Assembly (NCBI GenBank): GCA_963682085.1
Contig: OY821614.1
Location: forward strand, 434,001-498,000
DNA: 64,000 bases
From: Thiodubiliella sp900128405
Lineage (GTDB): Bacteria > Pseudomonadota > Gammaproteobacteria > PS1 > Pseudothioglobaceae
Reading direction: 5' to 3'
Under the pieces are notes generated by a model. The model made no database searches. It saw nothing but the letters and a program-made list of their open reading frames with translations, and was not told the origin of the DNA. Positions 1-7,828 of this stretch are shown here, piece after piece (positions within the stretch are counted from its first letter, which is position 1; each line of letters starts with the position of its first letter). Both the position numbers and the translations under genes were made by a program.

Positions 1-2
1 TG

Positions 3-929
3 ATGCTTGGATTTGTTATATCAATTTATCTTGTGTTTATAGCCATGCAACGCATACGGGGAGATATTGATGGATATTTTAAAGAGATAAATTTAAATCA
101 AAGAATCATTAGAACGTTTATTATTATCAGTGCCCTTATGATTGCTAATGATGTTTGGTTATGGTTTGTGCTTGTGTTTTTTGGTTATTTAACACATTTG
201 CTTGTTGTTAAGGCGAAAAATAAGATAAAAATATCTTTTTCACTCAGCACTTTAAAGCCTGTAATTAAGCACAGTTTCTTATTTTTTATTGTGAGCTTGT
301 TAATGATTTCTATTAGTAGAATTCCGTATTATTTTTCATTATATTTTTATAACACATCAGAGATTGTAACCATTGATATGGTTATGACAGCAATGTTACT
401 ATTACTTATTCCATTTTTAAATCAGTATAAAATTTCAGAAATAAAGTCTAATTTTAATGTCAAGGGTTATATAAAAAATACTAAAACTCATTACCGAGAA
501 AGACTCAAACAACAAAGATTTCTTATAACTGTAGTGGCAATATTATCCATTATCTCGGAGTTTGTTGTGCCAAATTTTCTTAATAACGGATTAATGGTAA
601 CTGGTATCTTAATGATTGGAATGACAATTATTATATCTGGACATCATTATCTTGCAATGTTGCAATTAACATCTAACAAAAAACTATTGATAAAATCTTT
701 TTTTGCCATGCTAATAACTTTACTTTTATTAATTGCAATTTTGAATAATTTTCAATTTGATTACAATGTAGAAATTTTATTTGTGATTTTAAGTATAGTA
801 TATGCGCTAATTGGTAAAATAGTATGGTGCAGTATTGCACAGAACATATCAGATAAATTTATTGACATGAGGTTACTTATGGAGGGTATTATTCTCGCAT
901 TATTCTTAATAGGATTTAGTTTTATATGA
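3..929 (+). CDS. Polysaccharide flippase-like membrane protein (5' end probably outside window)
   Basis: Multi-spanning, very hydrophobic protein with about eight predicted membrane segments separated by short basic loops, as in Wzx/MATE-type O-antigen or capsule repeat-unit flippases. Such proteins usually have 400-480 residues. This ORF has 308 and its first ATG lies at the window edge, so it is probably the C-terminal two thirds of a longer gene. No diagnostic motif is visible; the assignment rests on topology and on the polysaccharide genes that follow. The stop overlaps the next reading frame by 4 bases (ATGA), suggesting one transcript. It could instead be another polytopic export protein such as a Wzy-like polymerase. 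Confidence 0.5.
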   Translation: MLGFVISIYLVFIAMQRIRGDIDGYFKEINLNQRIIRTFIIISALMIANDVWLWFVLVFFGYLTHLLVVKAKNKIKISFSLSTLKPVIKHSFLFFIVSLLMISISRIPYYFSLYFYNTSEIVTIDMVMTAMLLLLIPFLNQYKISEIKSNFNVKGYIKNTKTHYRERLKQQRFLITVVAILSIISEFVVPNFLNNGLMVTGILMIGMTIIISGHHYLAMLQLTSNKKLLIKSFFAMLITLLLLIAILNNFQFDYNVEILFVILSIVYALIGKIVWCSIAQNISDKFIDMRLLMEGIILALFLIGFSFI

Positions 930-1233
930 AAAACACAAAGCAATCAGTAGCTGGTCGGGAGAAAGGCTTGTGTCTTTATATAGTTGGTAGAGTTACATTT
1001 TCTCATCATTTAGGTAGGTATATTTTTGCTTTTCAGTATGTTAATCAAAAAAAAGGTGTTAGAGGCGGCTTGTGGCGTAGGTTATGGGAGTTATTATTTA
1101 TCTCTGCAAGGTGTTCAATATAGTTTATAGTATTAATATAGATTGGGCGAATGTGGTATGCAAAAAACTCTCAAGAAATTTAGATTTTCAAGTTAATGAT
1201 ATTAACAATCTCAAGTGTAAAAAAACAAATTAA
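926..1233 (+). pseudogene. Frameshifted remnant of a class I SAM-dependent methyltransferase
   Basis: Three consecutive frames together read like the N-terminal half of a class I methyltransferase. Frame 1 (from 926) ends with HLGRYIFAFQYVNQ. After the run of eight A at 1047-1054 the next frame gives KVLEAACGVGYGSYYLS, a good SAM-binding motif I. A third frame (about 1111-1233) gives a motif II-like INIDWANVV followed by RNLDFQVNDINNL. At least two frameshifts are needed, and nothing of the C-terminal half follows before the next gene at 1248, so it is judged dead. A homopolymer sequencing error could explain the first shift but not the second or the missing half. The original role was probably methylation of a surface sugar, given the neighbours. 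Confidence 0.7.
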
Positions 1234-1247
1234 TATGAGTATAAAAA

Positions 1248-1769
1248 ATGTTGTATAGGGGGAAGTGGTTTTTTAGGCATTTAGCCTACAAGATGTTATT
1301 TAAAAAATTATCCGGTATTGGATATTTTGGTAAGCCAATTTTTTGTAAAGGACTAAGGAATATTAGTATTAATAGAAAGTTTAGAATTTTTCCAGGTAGT
1401 AGAATTGAGTGTTTAAGATCTGGCAGAATTTCTATTGGAGAAAATGTTAGTATTGGTCATAATTTATTTATGCAAACCTCTTCAAGTGTCGATATAGGGA
1501 GTAATGTCAATATATCGGCCAATGTTTTTATTGGTAGTACCGATTATAGTATAAAGCCTTATGATGGAGAGTCGTATCTCAAACAAGAGGAAGTTGAAAG
1601 ACCAGTTGTTATAGGGGATGGGGTGTTCATAGGTTATGGAGTCACTATTCTTCCAGGTACTTGCTTGTCAAAAGGATGTGTTGTAGGTGCAAATAGTGTT
1701 GTTAAGGGGAGATTTGAAAGTGGCTCAATTATTGCAGGATCACCAGCAAGATTAATTAGGAAAAGATGA
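1248..1769 (+). CDS. Hexapeptide-repeat acyltransferase (WbbJ/LbetaH family)
   Basis: 173 residues dominated by left-handed beta-helix hexapeptides ([LIV]-G-x4), for example ISIGENVSIGHN, VDIGSNVNISANVFIG and PVVIGDGVFIGYGVTILPG, ending in the family signature IIAGSPARLIRKR. Such enzymes transfer acetyl (or another acyl group) from CoA to a hydroxyl or amino group of a sugar; here probably a surface-polysaccharide residue. The usual catalytic His of the xenobiotic/maltose branch is not obvious: the loop reads STDYSIKP where many relatives have a DHxH motif, so activity or donor may differ. The start at 1248 is the first ATG in frame; a disrupted MSIKNVV leader sits just upstream at 1235. It overlaps the next gene by 4 bases. 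Confidence 0.8.
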   Translation: MLYRGKWFFRHLAYKMLFKKLSGIGYFGKPIFCKGLRNISINRKFRIFPGSRIECLRSGRISIGENVSIGHNLFMQTSSSVDIGSNVNISANVFIGSTDYSIKPYDGESYLKQEEVERPVVIGDGVFIGYGVTILPGTCLSKGCVVGANSVVKGRFESGSIIAGSPARLIRKR

Positions 1770-3025
1770 ATAAATATTTATTTATAGGACATGATCTCGC
1801 ATATTTTGATTTTTTTCAACATTTAGAGATAGGTATATTGCATAAAAATTCAAATGTAACCATACGACATATATATACCCGACCAAGTGCATTTTTATTT
1901 GCACGCTTGAATGGGTATAATGCCGACACACCATTCTTTGGTCAATTTATCTTTAAAGCGAATAAGTCAGGTCAAGATAAGGTAGATTTAGGTTTTTATT
2001 TAGCGTCAGAATTGGCCAATGAAAAACACTTAAAAGAAATTTATAACAGATATGTCAAATGGATTAAAGAAAATATTATTGGTGATATTAGCGACACAAC
2101 TATAATTATAAGTGGCGAGTATAGATTATTTGAGCAAGCATTATTAAATTTTGTAAAATCAAATAATGTTAATATTTTGTATTTTGAAGCGGGACCACCA
2201 GGATATATTTATTTAAGCAATTCAGGTGTAAATGCGAATGCAGATTTTGCCAAAAACGGTGTGTCACTAATTGCCAAGGAGTATAAGCAATACTCGTTTA
2301 AACACCAAGTGTCAATTAGAGATGTTCAAAATTCTAAATTTCATTTTATGTTTAAAGTTATTGATTTAATATTTTATATTCCAATGCTCCTTGTTTCTCG
2401 ATTAGGAGATCATGAAGAATTTTTGCTTTCAGCCTATAGAAGAGCTGAGTTATTTTTTTCAAATAAATTATTAAAAAATAACTCAAGGTTAAAAACACCA
2501 AGTAACAAGTATTATTTATTTTTAGGACAGGTAAAAGAAGATGTTAACTTTACTCATTTTGGTTTAGATGTGAATGCCATTGAAAAAAAATTATTAGAAT
2601 TAATTAATCTCTCTAAATATTCTGTTGTAATTCGCTCACATCCACTGCAAAAAATTCCAAAAAATATTATGGATTTGTGCATTAAGCACTCATTAAGATT
2701 TTTTTATGATGATGGAAATAAGGGCTTAGAGGAGCAAATAGCTAATAGTTTAGGCGTTATTACAGTTAATTCTAATGGCGGTTTAGAGTCTTTAGGGTTA
2801 GGTAAGCCTGTTTGGACACTGGGAAGTTCTTATTATGATAGCTGTTATGGCGTTGTAAAGAGCGCAGATGCATTAGTTCAAGCGGATTATGACAAGCAAA
2901 CAATTATTGATGCCACTGCTAATTTTATTGATAATTGTTTTATACCTATTGATTATAGAAATCATGATTTTACCAATGCACAAAAACTTGGATCATTTCT
3001 TGAAAGTGGTAGATTGCAGCGATGA
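1766..3025 (+). CDS. Capsule polysaccharide biosynthesis protein (KpsC/KpsS-like)
   Basis: 419 residues. The C-terminal half has the pattern of capsule-synthesis/Kdo-transferase proteins: VVIRSHPLQKIPKN (RxHP motif), then GVITVNSNGGLESLGLGKPVWTLG, which matches the conserved nucleotide-sugar or lipid-linked acceptor site of the Capsule_synth family (N-S-x-x-G-x-E-(A/S)-L). These cytoplasmic proteins build the linker or repeat of surface polysaccharide. Start and stop overlap both neighbours (ATGA at 1766 and 3022), so translation is probably coupled. Substrate cannot be told from sequence. Confidence is good for the family and low for the exact reaction. Confidence 0.7.
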   Translation: MNKYLFIGHDLAYFDFFQHLEIGILHKNSNVTIRHIYTRPSAFLFARLNGYNADTPFFGQFIFKANKSGQDKVDLGFYLASELANEKHLKEIYNRYVKWIKENIIGDISDTTIIISGEYRLFEQALLNFVKSNNVNILYFEAGPPGYIYLSNSGVNANADFAKNGVSLIAKEYKQYSFKHQVSIRDVQNSKFHFMFKVIDLIFYIPMLLVSRLGDHEEFLLSAYRRAELFFSNKLLKNNSRLKTPSNKYYLFLGQVKEDVNFTHFGLDVNAIEKKLLELINLSKYSVVIRSHPLQKIPKNIMDLCIKHSLRFFYDDGNKGLEEQIANSLGVITVNSNGGLESLGLGKPVWTLGSSYYDSCYGVVKSADALVQADYDKQTIIDATANFIDNCFIPIDYRNHDFTNAQKLGSFLESGRLQR

Positions 3026-3996
3026 AGGTGTTAATAATTGGTCCTGCATTTTTTGAATACATAAAAGCTATTGCGGCGGAGATGAGCAATAGAAAAATTT
3101 ATACATTCGTATTTAATGAGCTACACTCAGAAACCATTCTCTCAAAAATTATATACCGCTTAAAGTTAGATTTTCTTTTTAGTTTGAAAGTAAAAAAGTA
3201 TAGAGAAAAAATTTACCAATATATTGACGAGCATAAGATTACTGATGTGTTGTTTGTTTCACCTGATATTATTGACAAAGAGTATTTGGTAGCAATTAAG
3301 CAAAAAGCAAAAATTCATTTGTATATGTGGGACGGATTTGCTAATAAGAAAAATTCATTAGCAGTATTAAATTTATTCGATACAAAGGCAAGTTTTGACA
3401 GGTTTGATTGTCAGACACATGGTCTGAATTATATCCCTCTTTTTGCAGAGGACATGTATCAAGATAGTAATACCGAAAAGCAGTATGATTTGTCTTTTTG
3501 TGGCACTGTGCATTCTAACCGCCCAATTTGGATTGGAAAGTTGCAACGATTTGCTCAGGATAATAATCTTAGAATAGGTTTGTTTTTGTATTATTATTCC
3601 CCTGTATTGCTGTTTATTAGGCTATTAATGAATCGTTGCTGTTTTGATTTATTTAATAAAGTTTCTTATTTAAGCTATAAGAAAGAAGAAATTGCAGATT
3701 TGTTTAAATCAAGCAGAGTAGTGATTGACATCACTCATCCCAATCAAAAAGGGCTTACTTCTAGGACATTTGAGGTGCTTAGGTCTGGCTCTAAGCTTAT
3801 TACCAATAACGAAAATTGTAAAATGTTAGGAAGTGAGTATGCATCCAGAATTTTTATAATGAAAGATATAGATAGTCAGCATAAGTCGTTGTTAGAATTC
3901 ATAGAATTAGATATACCTCCTTTAAATGCCGAACAAGATTATTTCTTATCAATAGAGCGTTTCGTGGATCAAATTTTACAAAATTTAGATGATTAG
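3022..3996 (+). CDS. CgeB-like glycosyltransferase
   Basis: 324 residues with a Rossmann-like N-terminus (MKVLIIGPAFFEYIKAI) and a C-terminal GT-B-type donor half: YDLSFCGTVHSNRP, then LFKSSRVVIDITHPNQKGLT followed by SRTFEVLRSGSKLITNN. This layout (S-R-x-F-E-x-x-x-x-G near the end) is typical of CgeB/Glyco_trans_1_2 family enzymes, which transfer sugars during spore-coat, LPS or capsule assembly. No transmembrane segment is apparent. It overlaps its neighbours by 4 and 8 bases in a tight operon. Donor and acceptor sugars are unknown. Confidence 0.7.
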   Translation: MKVLIIGPAFFEYIKAIAAEMSNRKIYTFVFNELHSETILSKIIYRLKLDFLFSLKVKKYREKIYQYIDEHKITDVLFVSPDIIDKEYLVAIKQKAKIHLYMWDGFANKKNSLAVLNLFDTKASFDRFDCQTHGLNYIPLFAEDMYQDSNTEKQYDLSFCGTVHSNRPIWIGKLQRFAQDNNLRIGLFLYYYSPVLLFIRLLMNRCCFDLFNKVSYLSYKKEEIADLFKSSRVVIDITHPNQKGLTSRTFEVLRSGSKLITNNENCKMLGSEYASRIFIMKDIDSQHKSLLEFIELDIPPLNAEQDYFLSIERFVDQILQNLDD

Positions 3997-4576
3997 CATT
4001 GCTCAATCACTATTGATAAAACGCTTTTTTGATTTGTTGTTAGTCATAATTGCCTTTATATTGCTCGTCATTCCAGCACTTTTGGTGGCCATTGTAGTGT
4101 GCTTAACATCTAAAGGTCCAATATTGTATTGGTCGAACCGTATTGGAAAGAATAACAAAACATTTCTGATGCCTAAGTTTCGATCAATGAGGGTTGATAC
4201 CCCGCAAGTCGCAACACATCTACTTGAAAAACCAAGTGCCTATTTATCGCCAATTGGTGATTTTTTGCGTAAAACCAGTTTGGATGAATTGCCACAACTA
4301 TGGAGTGTTTTAAAAGGGGATATGAGCTTTGTAGGGCCTAGACCTGCTCTTTTTAATCAAACTGACCTAATGACCTTGCGTAAGTTGAGGGGGGTAGATA
4401 TGCTTTTACCAGGGGTTACAGGCTGGGCACAGGTTAATGGCAGAGATGAATTATCAGTTCCTGATAAGGTTAAATTGGATGTAGAATATCTAGATAAACA
4501 ATCCTTCTGTTTTGATATGAAAATTTTATGGATGACAATTGTAAAGGTAGTTACACAAGATGGGGTTTCGCATTGA
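3989..4576 (+). CDS. Undecaprenyl-phosphate sugar phosphotransferase (PglC/WecP-type bacterial sugar transferase)
   Basis: Small monotopic phosphoglycosyltransferase of 195 residues. It has one N-terminal hydrophobic re-entrant helix (RFFDLLLVIIAFILLVIPAL), PKFRSM, the catalytic-type SLDELPQLW (Asp-Glu dyad) and SFVGPRPAL, then PGVTGWAQVNGRD. These motifs define the bacterial sugar transferase family, which moves a sugar-1-phosphate from UDP-sugar to undecaprenyl phosphate and so starts repeat-unit synthesis. The length fits PglC rather than the longer WbaP/WcaJ, which carry extra membrane helices. The stop overlaps the following dehydratase gene, whose product may make the UDP-sugar used here. 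Confidence 0.88.
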   Translation: MISIAQSLLIKRFFDLLLVIIAFILLVIPALLVAIVVCLTSKGPILYWSNRIGKNNKTFLMPKFRSMRVDTPQVATHLLEKPSAYLSPIGDFLRKTSLDELPQLWSVLKGDMSFVGPRPALFNQTDLMTLRKLRGVDMLLPGVTGWAQVNGRDELSVPDKVKLDVEYLDKQSFCFDMKILWMTIVKVVTQDGVSH

Positions 4577-6447
4577 TTAGCCAATTAACATTATTATCAA
4601 AAATTAGCAAACGATTTTTACTATTGCTTATTGATTCTGTCTTATTAATATCAATATTACTCGCTTCATTCTCAATTCGTTTGGGCTATTGGTATTTTCC
4701 AGAAAGCGATTTGCTTTGGGTGATATTTGGTGCACCAGTGATTGCTATGCCGATTTTTATTCGTTTTGGTTTGTATCGCAGTGTTATTCGCTATATGAGC
4801 TTTAAAGATGTGCGTAGTATCGCACAGGCGGTGTCTTTGTATGCATTGTTGTGGGGGATTGTAGGTTTTATGGTGGCGGTAGAGGGTATTCCTCGTTCGG
4901 TTATTTTGATTAATTGGATTTTATCTTTGGTAATGGTGGGTGGTTTGCGTGTTGTCATTCGTATGTTGTTAAGCAATAATTTCAAGCCATTTTTAGAAGA
5001 TGATAGCAATCAAAAGTGTGTTTTGATTTATGGTGCTGGCAATGCAGGCGTGCAATTGTCCTCGGCACTTGAGCATACTGTGGAATATAAGCCCGTTGGT
5101 TTTATTGATGATTCGTTAGCGTTGCAAAATTCTCAGATTAGAGGATTGCGTATTTATGCAATAAAGGATATTCCTGAGTTAATTGAGCGTTTTAAAGTTA
5201 GCGAAGTATTGGTTGCCATCCCCTCAATTTCTCGTGCCAGACGCTTATCCATTATCAATAAACTTAAAGTCTATTCAGTTGTAGTGCGTGTTTTACCCGG
5301 CGTTGCAGAATTGGCACAGGGAAAAATTAGCGTTGCAGATTTACGCAAAATCAGCATTATGGATTTACTCGGTCGTAGCGTAGTGAAACCAAATCAAGAC
5401 TTACTGGGTAAAAATATTATCAATAAAGTGGTTATGGTAACAGGAGCAGGCGGATCAATCGGTTCAGAATTGTGTCGCCAGATTATGCGCTTAAAACCAA
5501 AGGTGTTAATCTTGTTTGAAATGAACGAATTGGCACTTTACACCATTGAAAAAGAACTTGGAAACACTGCCAACATTTACCCGATACTTGGTAGTGTCAA
5601 TAATAGTAAGCGAGTTGCACAAGTGTTAAAACACTTTGGTGTCAATACTATTTACCATGCAGCGGCTTACAAACATGTGCCAATGGTGGAGCTTAATAAT
5701 ACCGAAGGTGTAAATAACAATGTGCTTGGCACGCTCAATTGCGCACAAGCAGCGATTAATGCAGGCGTTGATACTTTTGTGTTAATTTCCACCGATAAAG
5801 CCGTCCGCCCAACCAACACCATGGGGGCGACCAAACGGGTAACTGAGTTAATACTACAAGCTCTATCAACCACACAACAAACCACTATTTTTACCATGGT
5901 GCGCTTTGGTAATGTGCTTGGCTCTAGCGGTTCAGTTATCCCTTTATTTACCCAACAAATCAAGCAGCACGGCCCTATTACTGTAACTGATAAAAATATT
6001 ATTCGCTATTTTATGACCATTCCAGAATCCGTTGAACTGGTCATTCAAGCAGGTGCAATGGGGCAGGGCGGCGATGTATTTGTTCTGGATATGGGCAAAC
6101 CCGTTCGCATTGACGAACTTGCTAGACAAATGATTCACCTCAGCGGTTTAGAAGTCAAAGACGACACCAATCCAACAGGTGATATTGAAATCCATTACAC
6201 TGGACTACGCCCTGGTGAAAAACTGTTTGAAGAATTGCTTATCGGCGATAATGTCAGCAACACCCAGCATCCATTAATTATGCGTGCAGAAGAAAGATTG
6301 ATAGAGTGGCACGAACTTCACCCAATCCTTCTAACCCTCGAAATTGCCATTAACGACAACGACCTGCTCACCCTGAGAGCACTACTCATCAAACTCGTCC
6401 CCGAATTTAAACCCCAATGTAAAATCACCGATTTGCTATTTGAATAA
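4528..6447 (+). CDS. Nucleoside-diphosphate-sugar 4,6-dehydratase/epimerase (FlaA1/WbpM/CapD family)
   Basis: About 639 residues: four N-terminal membrane helices, a first Rossmann domain (YGAGNAG, about residue 168) and a second SDR domain (VTGAGGSIGSE, about residue 304) with the Met-containing variant STDKAVRPTNTMGATKR in place of YxxxK. This is the membrane-anchored PglF/WbpM class, which converts UDP-GlcNAc to a 4-keto-6-deoxy sugar for bacillosamine- or QuiNAc-type residues. The ATG at 4528 overlaps the upstream gene by 49 bases. A TTG at 4573, directly overlapping the upstream TGA and preceded by GGGG, matches the usual family start (ISQLTLLSK...) and may be the true one. Last gene of the cluster. 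Confidence 0.88.
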   Translation: MDDNCKGSYTRWGFALISQLTLLSKISKRFLLLLIDSVLLISILLASFSIRLGYWYFPESDLLWVIFGAPVIAMPIFIRFGLYRSVIRYMSFKDVRSIAQAVSLYALLWGIVGFMVAVEGIPRSVILINWILSLVMVGGLRVVIRMLLSNNFKPFLEDDSNQKCVLIYGAGNAGVQLSSALEHTVEYKPVGFIDDSLALQNSQIRGLRIYAIKDIPELIERFKVSEVLVAIPSISRARRLSIINKLKVYSVVVRVLPGVAELAQGKISVADLRKISIMDLLGRSVVKPNQDLLGKNIINKVVMVTGAGGSIGSELCRQIMRLKPKVLILFEMNELALYTIEKELGNTANIYPILGSVNNSKRVAQVLKHFGVNTIYHAAAYKHVPMVELNNTEGVNNNVLGTLNCAQAAINAGVDTFVLISTDKAVRPTNTMGATKRVTELILQALSTTQQTTIFTMVRFGNVLGSSGSVIPLFTQQIKQHGPITVTDKNIIRYFMTIPESVELVIQAGAMGQGGDVFVLDMGKPVRIDELARQMIHLSGLEVKDDTNPTGDIEIHYTGLRPGEKLFEELLIGDNVSNTQHPLIMRAEERLIEWHELHPILLTLEIAINDNDLLTLRALLIKLVPEFKPQCKITDLLFE

Positions 6448-6502
6448 ACCCCACTCAAATAATCTAGTATATAAAAATCTAAGAAAGTAATTATAAAATA
6501 TG

Positions 6503-6531
6503 TTGACACTAGAATACATTTCTAGTAATTA
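6503..6531 (+). promoter_or_regulatory. Possible promoter with palindrome filling the spacer
   Basis: TTGACA (6503-6508), then exactly 17 bases made of the perfect inverted repeat CTAGAA-TACAT-TTCTAG (6509-6525), then TAATTA (6526-6531). It lies between two convergent genes and points at a short hairpin with a T-run (about 6548-6568), so a very short transcript or a transcript antisense to the aminotransferase gene would result. In AT-rich DNA this may be chance. Confidence 0.3.
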
Positions 6532-6547
6532 TGACGAGTTAATAGCG

Positions 6548-6571
6548 AATGATTTTCGTTAGTTTTTTTTA
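6548..6571 (+). terminator. Weak intrinsic terminator after the polysaccharide cluster
   Basis: Seven-pair stem with one G-T pair (TAGCGAA ... TTCGTTA) followed by eight T. It is about 100 bases downstream of the dehydratase stop and just before the convergent aminotransferase gene. Confidence 0.4.
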
Positions 6572-6602
6572 TCAATTTTTATTACTTTCCCAACAATCTA
6601 CC

Positions 6603-7775
6603 TTAAACTTTACTGAGTTTTTCAACAGCAAGTTTAATATTATCAATGCTGGTGGCAAATGAGAAGCGGATGTAGCCTGAGGCACCAAAGGCGGATCCGG
6701 GGACTAGGGCGATGTTGAGTTTTTCTAGGCAGTAGGTGGAAAGCTCAATGTCGTCTTTTAAGCCAAGGCGTTTGATGAGGCCTTCAACGCGGGGGAATGA
6801 GTAGAAAGCACCTTGAGATTTTGGGCATTCAATGCCATCGATAGCGTTAAGAGCGTTGACGATGAATTGGTGGCGTTCTTCGAAGGCGACTACCATGGTG
6901 TTAATAATACTTTGGTCGCCTTTAAGGGCTTCTAATGCGGCAGCTTGGGCGATGGAGCAGGGGTTTGAAGTGGATTGCCCTTGAATTTTTTTCATGGCTT
7001 TAATGATGATTTCTGGACCTGCACTGTAGCCAATACGCCAACCAGTCATAGCATAAGCTTTGGAAACGCCATTAAGGATAATACTACGGTCTTTTAAAGA
7101 GTTGTCAGCCATTATGATATTAACAAAATCATCATTACCCCAGCGGACATGTTCATAAATATCGTCAGTAATGATTAACACTTGCGGGTGTTTTTTTAAT
7201 ACAGTTGCTAGAGCTTGTAATTCTGCCTTGGAATAGACGGCACCCGTTGGATTGGAGGGACTATTAATGACAAATAATTTGGTTTTGTCGGTGATGTTAG
7301 CCTCTAATTGTTCGGGTGTAATTTTAAAATCTTGTTCCAATCCAGTTTTAACAATCACGGGTGTAGCGTTTGCCAAAATAACCATATCGGGGTAACTCAC
7401 CCAGTATGGCGATGGGATAATGACCTCGTCGCCAGTGTCAAGAACGGCTTGGCAGAGGTTGTAAAATACTTGTTTCCCACCTGATGACACCATTACTTCA
7501 GTCGCCGTGTAGCTTAGGTCGTTGTCTCGTTTGAATTTGTTGATAATGGCATTTTTTAATTCAGGCGTGCCGTCAACGGCAGTGTAGCGAGTTTGCCCCC
7601 CTTTGATAGCATCAATGGCCGCCTCTTGAATATTTTTTGGGGTGTCAAAATCTGGTTCACCTGAGCCCATTGGCACGATTTGAATGCCTTGGGCTTTAAG
7701 TTCATTGGCTTTAGCAGTAACGGCAAGTGTGGCTGAGGGTTTAACTTTGATAACTCTGCGAGAAAGAATGTTCAT
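6603..7775 (-). CDS. Aspartate aminotransferase (class I/II, AspC/AatA type)
   Basis: 390-residue fold-type I PLP enzyme. Visible are the substrate-binding GSGEPDFDTP near the N-terminus, SPSNPTGAVY (cofactor-binding Asn), DDIYEHVRWG and the PLP-lysine motif NGVSKAYAMTGWRIGYS (Lys about residue 240), with the conserved Arg in YIRFSFA near the C-terminus. The sequence type (SRRVIKVKPSATLAVTAKA start) is that of class Ib aspartate or prephenate aminotransferases that interconvert aspartate and oxaloacetate. It stands alone, 53 bases from the divergent uvrB and convergent with the polysaccharide genes. Some relatives also act on prephenate, which sequence alone cannot exclude. Confidence 0.9.
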   Translation of the reverse strand: MNILSRRVIKVKPSATLAVTAKANELKAQGIQIVPMGSGEPDFDTPKNIQEAAIDAIKGGQTRYTAVDGTPELKNAIINKFKRDNDLSYTATEVMVSSGGKQVFYNLCQAVLDTGDEVIIPSPYWVSYPDMVILANATPVIVKTGLEQDFKITPEQLEANITDKTKLFVINSPSNPTGAVYSKAELQALATVLKKHPQVLIITDDIYEHVRWGNDDFVNIIMADNSLKDRSIILNGVSKAYAMTGWRIGYSAGPEIIIKAMKKIQGQSTSNPCSIAQAAALEALKGDQSIINTMVVAFEERHQFIVNALNAIDGIECPKSQGAFYSFPRVEGLIKRLGLKDDIELSTYCLEKLNIALVPGSAFGASGYIRFSFATSIDNIKLAVEKLSKV

Positions 7776-7828
7776 AGTGGTTTAAAGTGTTTAAAATTGA
7801 GCCCTTATGATAACCAAAAATACAAACA

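Noticed and set aside
1047..1054. Programmed frameshift or polymerase slippage at the A8 run restoring the methyltransferase
   Set aside because: A second frameshift is needed and the C-terminal half of the enzyme is missing.
926..1123. 65-codon frame as a small gene
   Set aside because: Its second half is out of frame with an evident methyltransferase motif I, so it is part of a broken gene.
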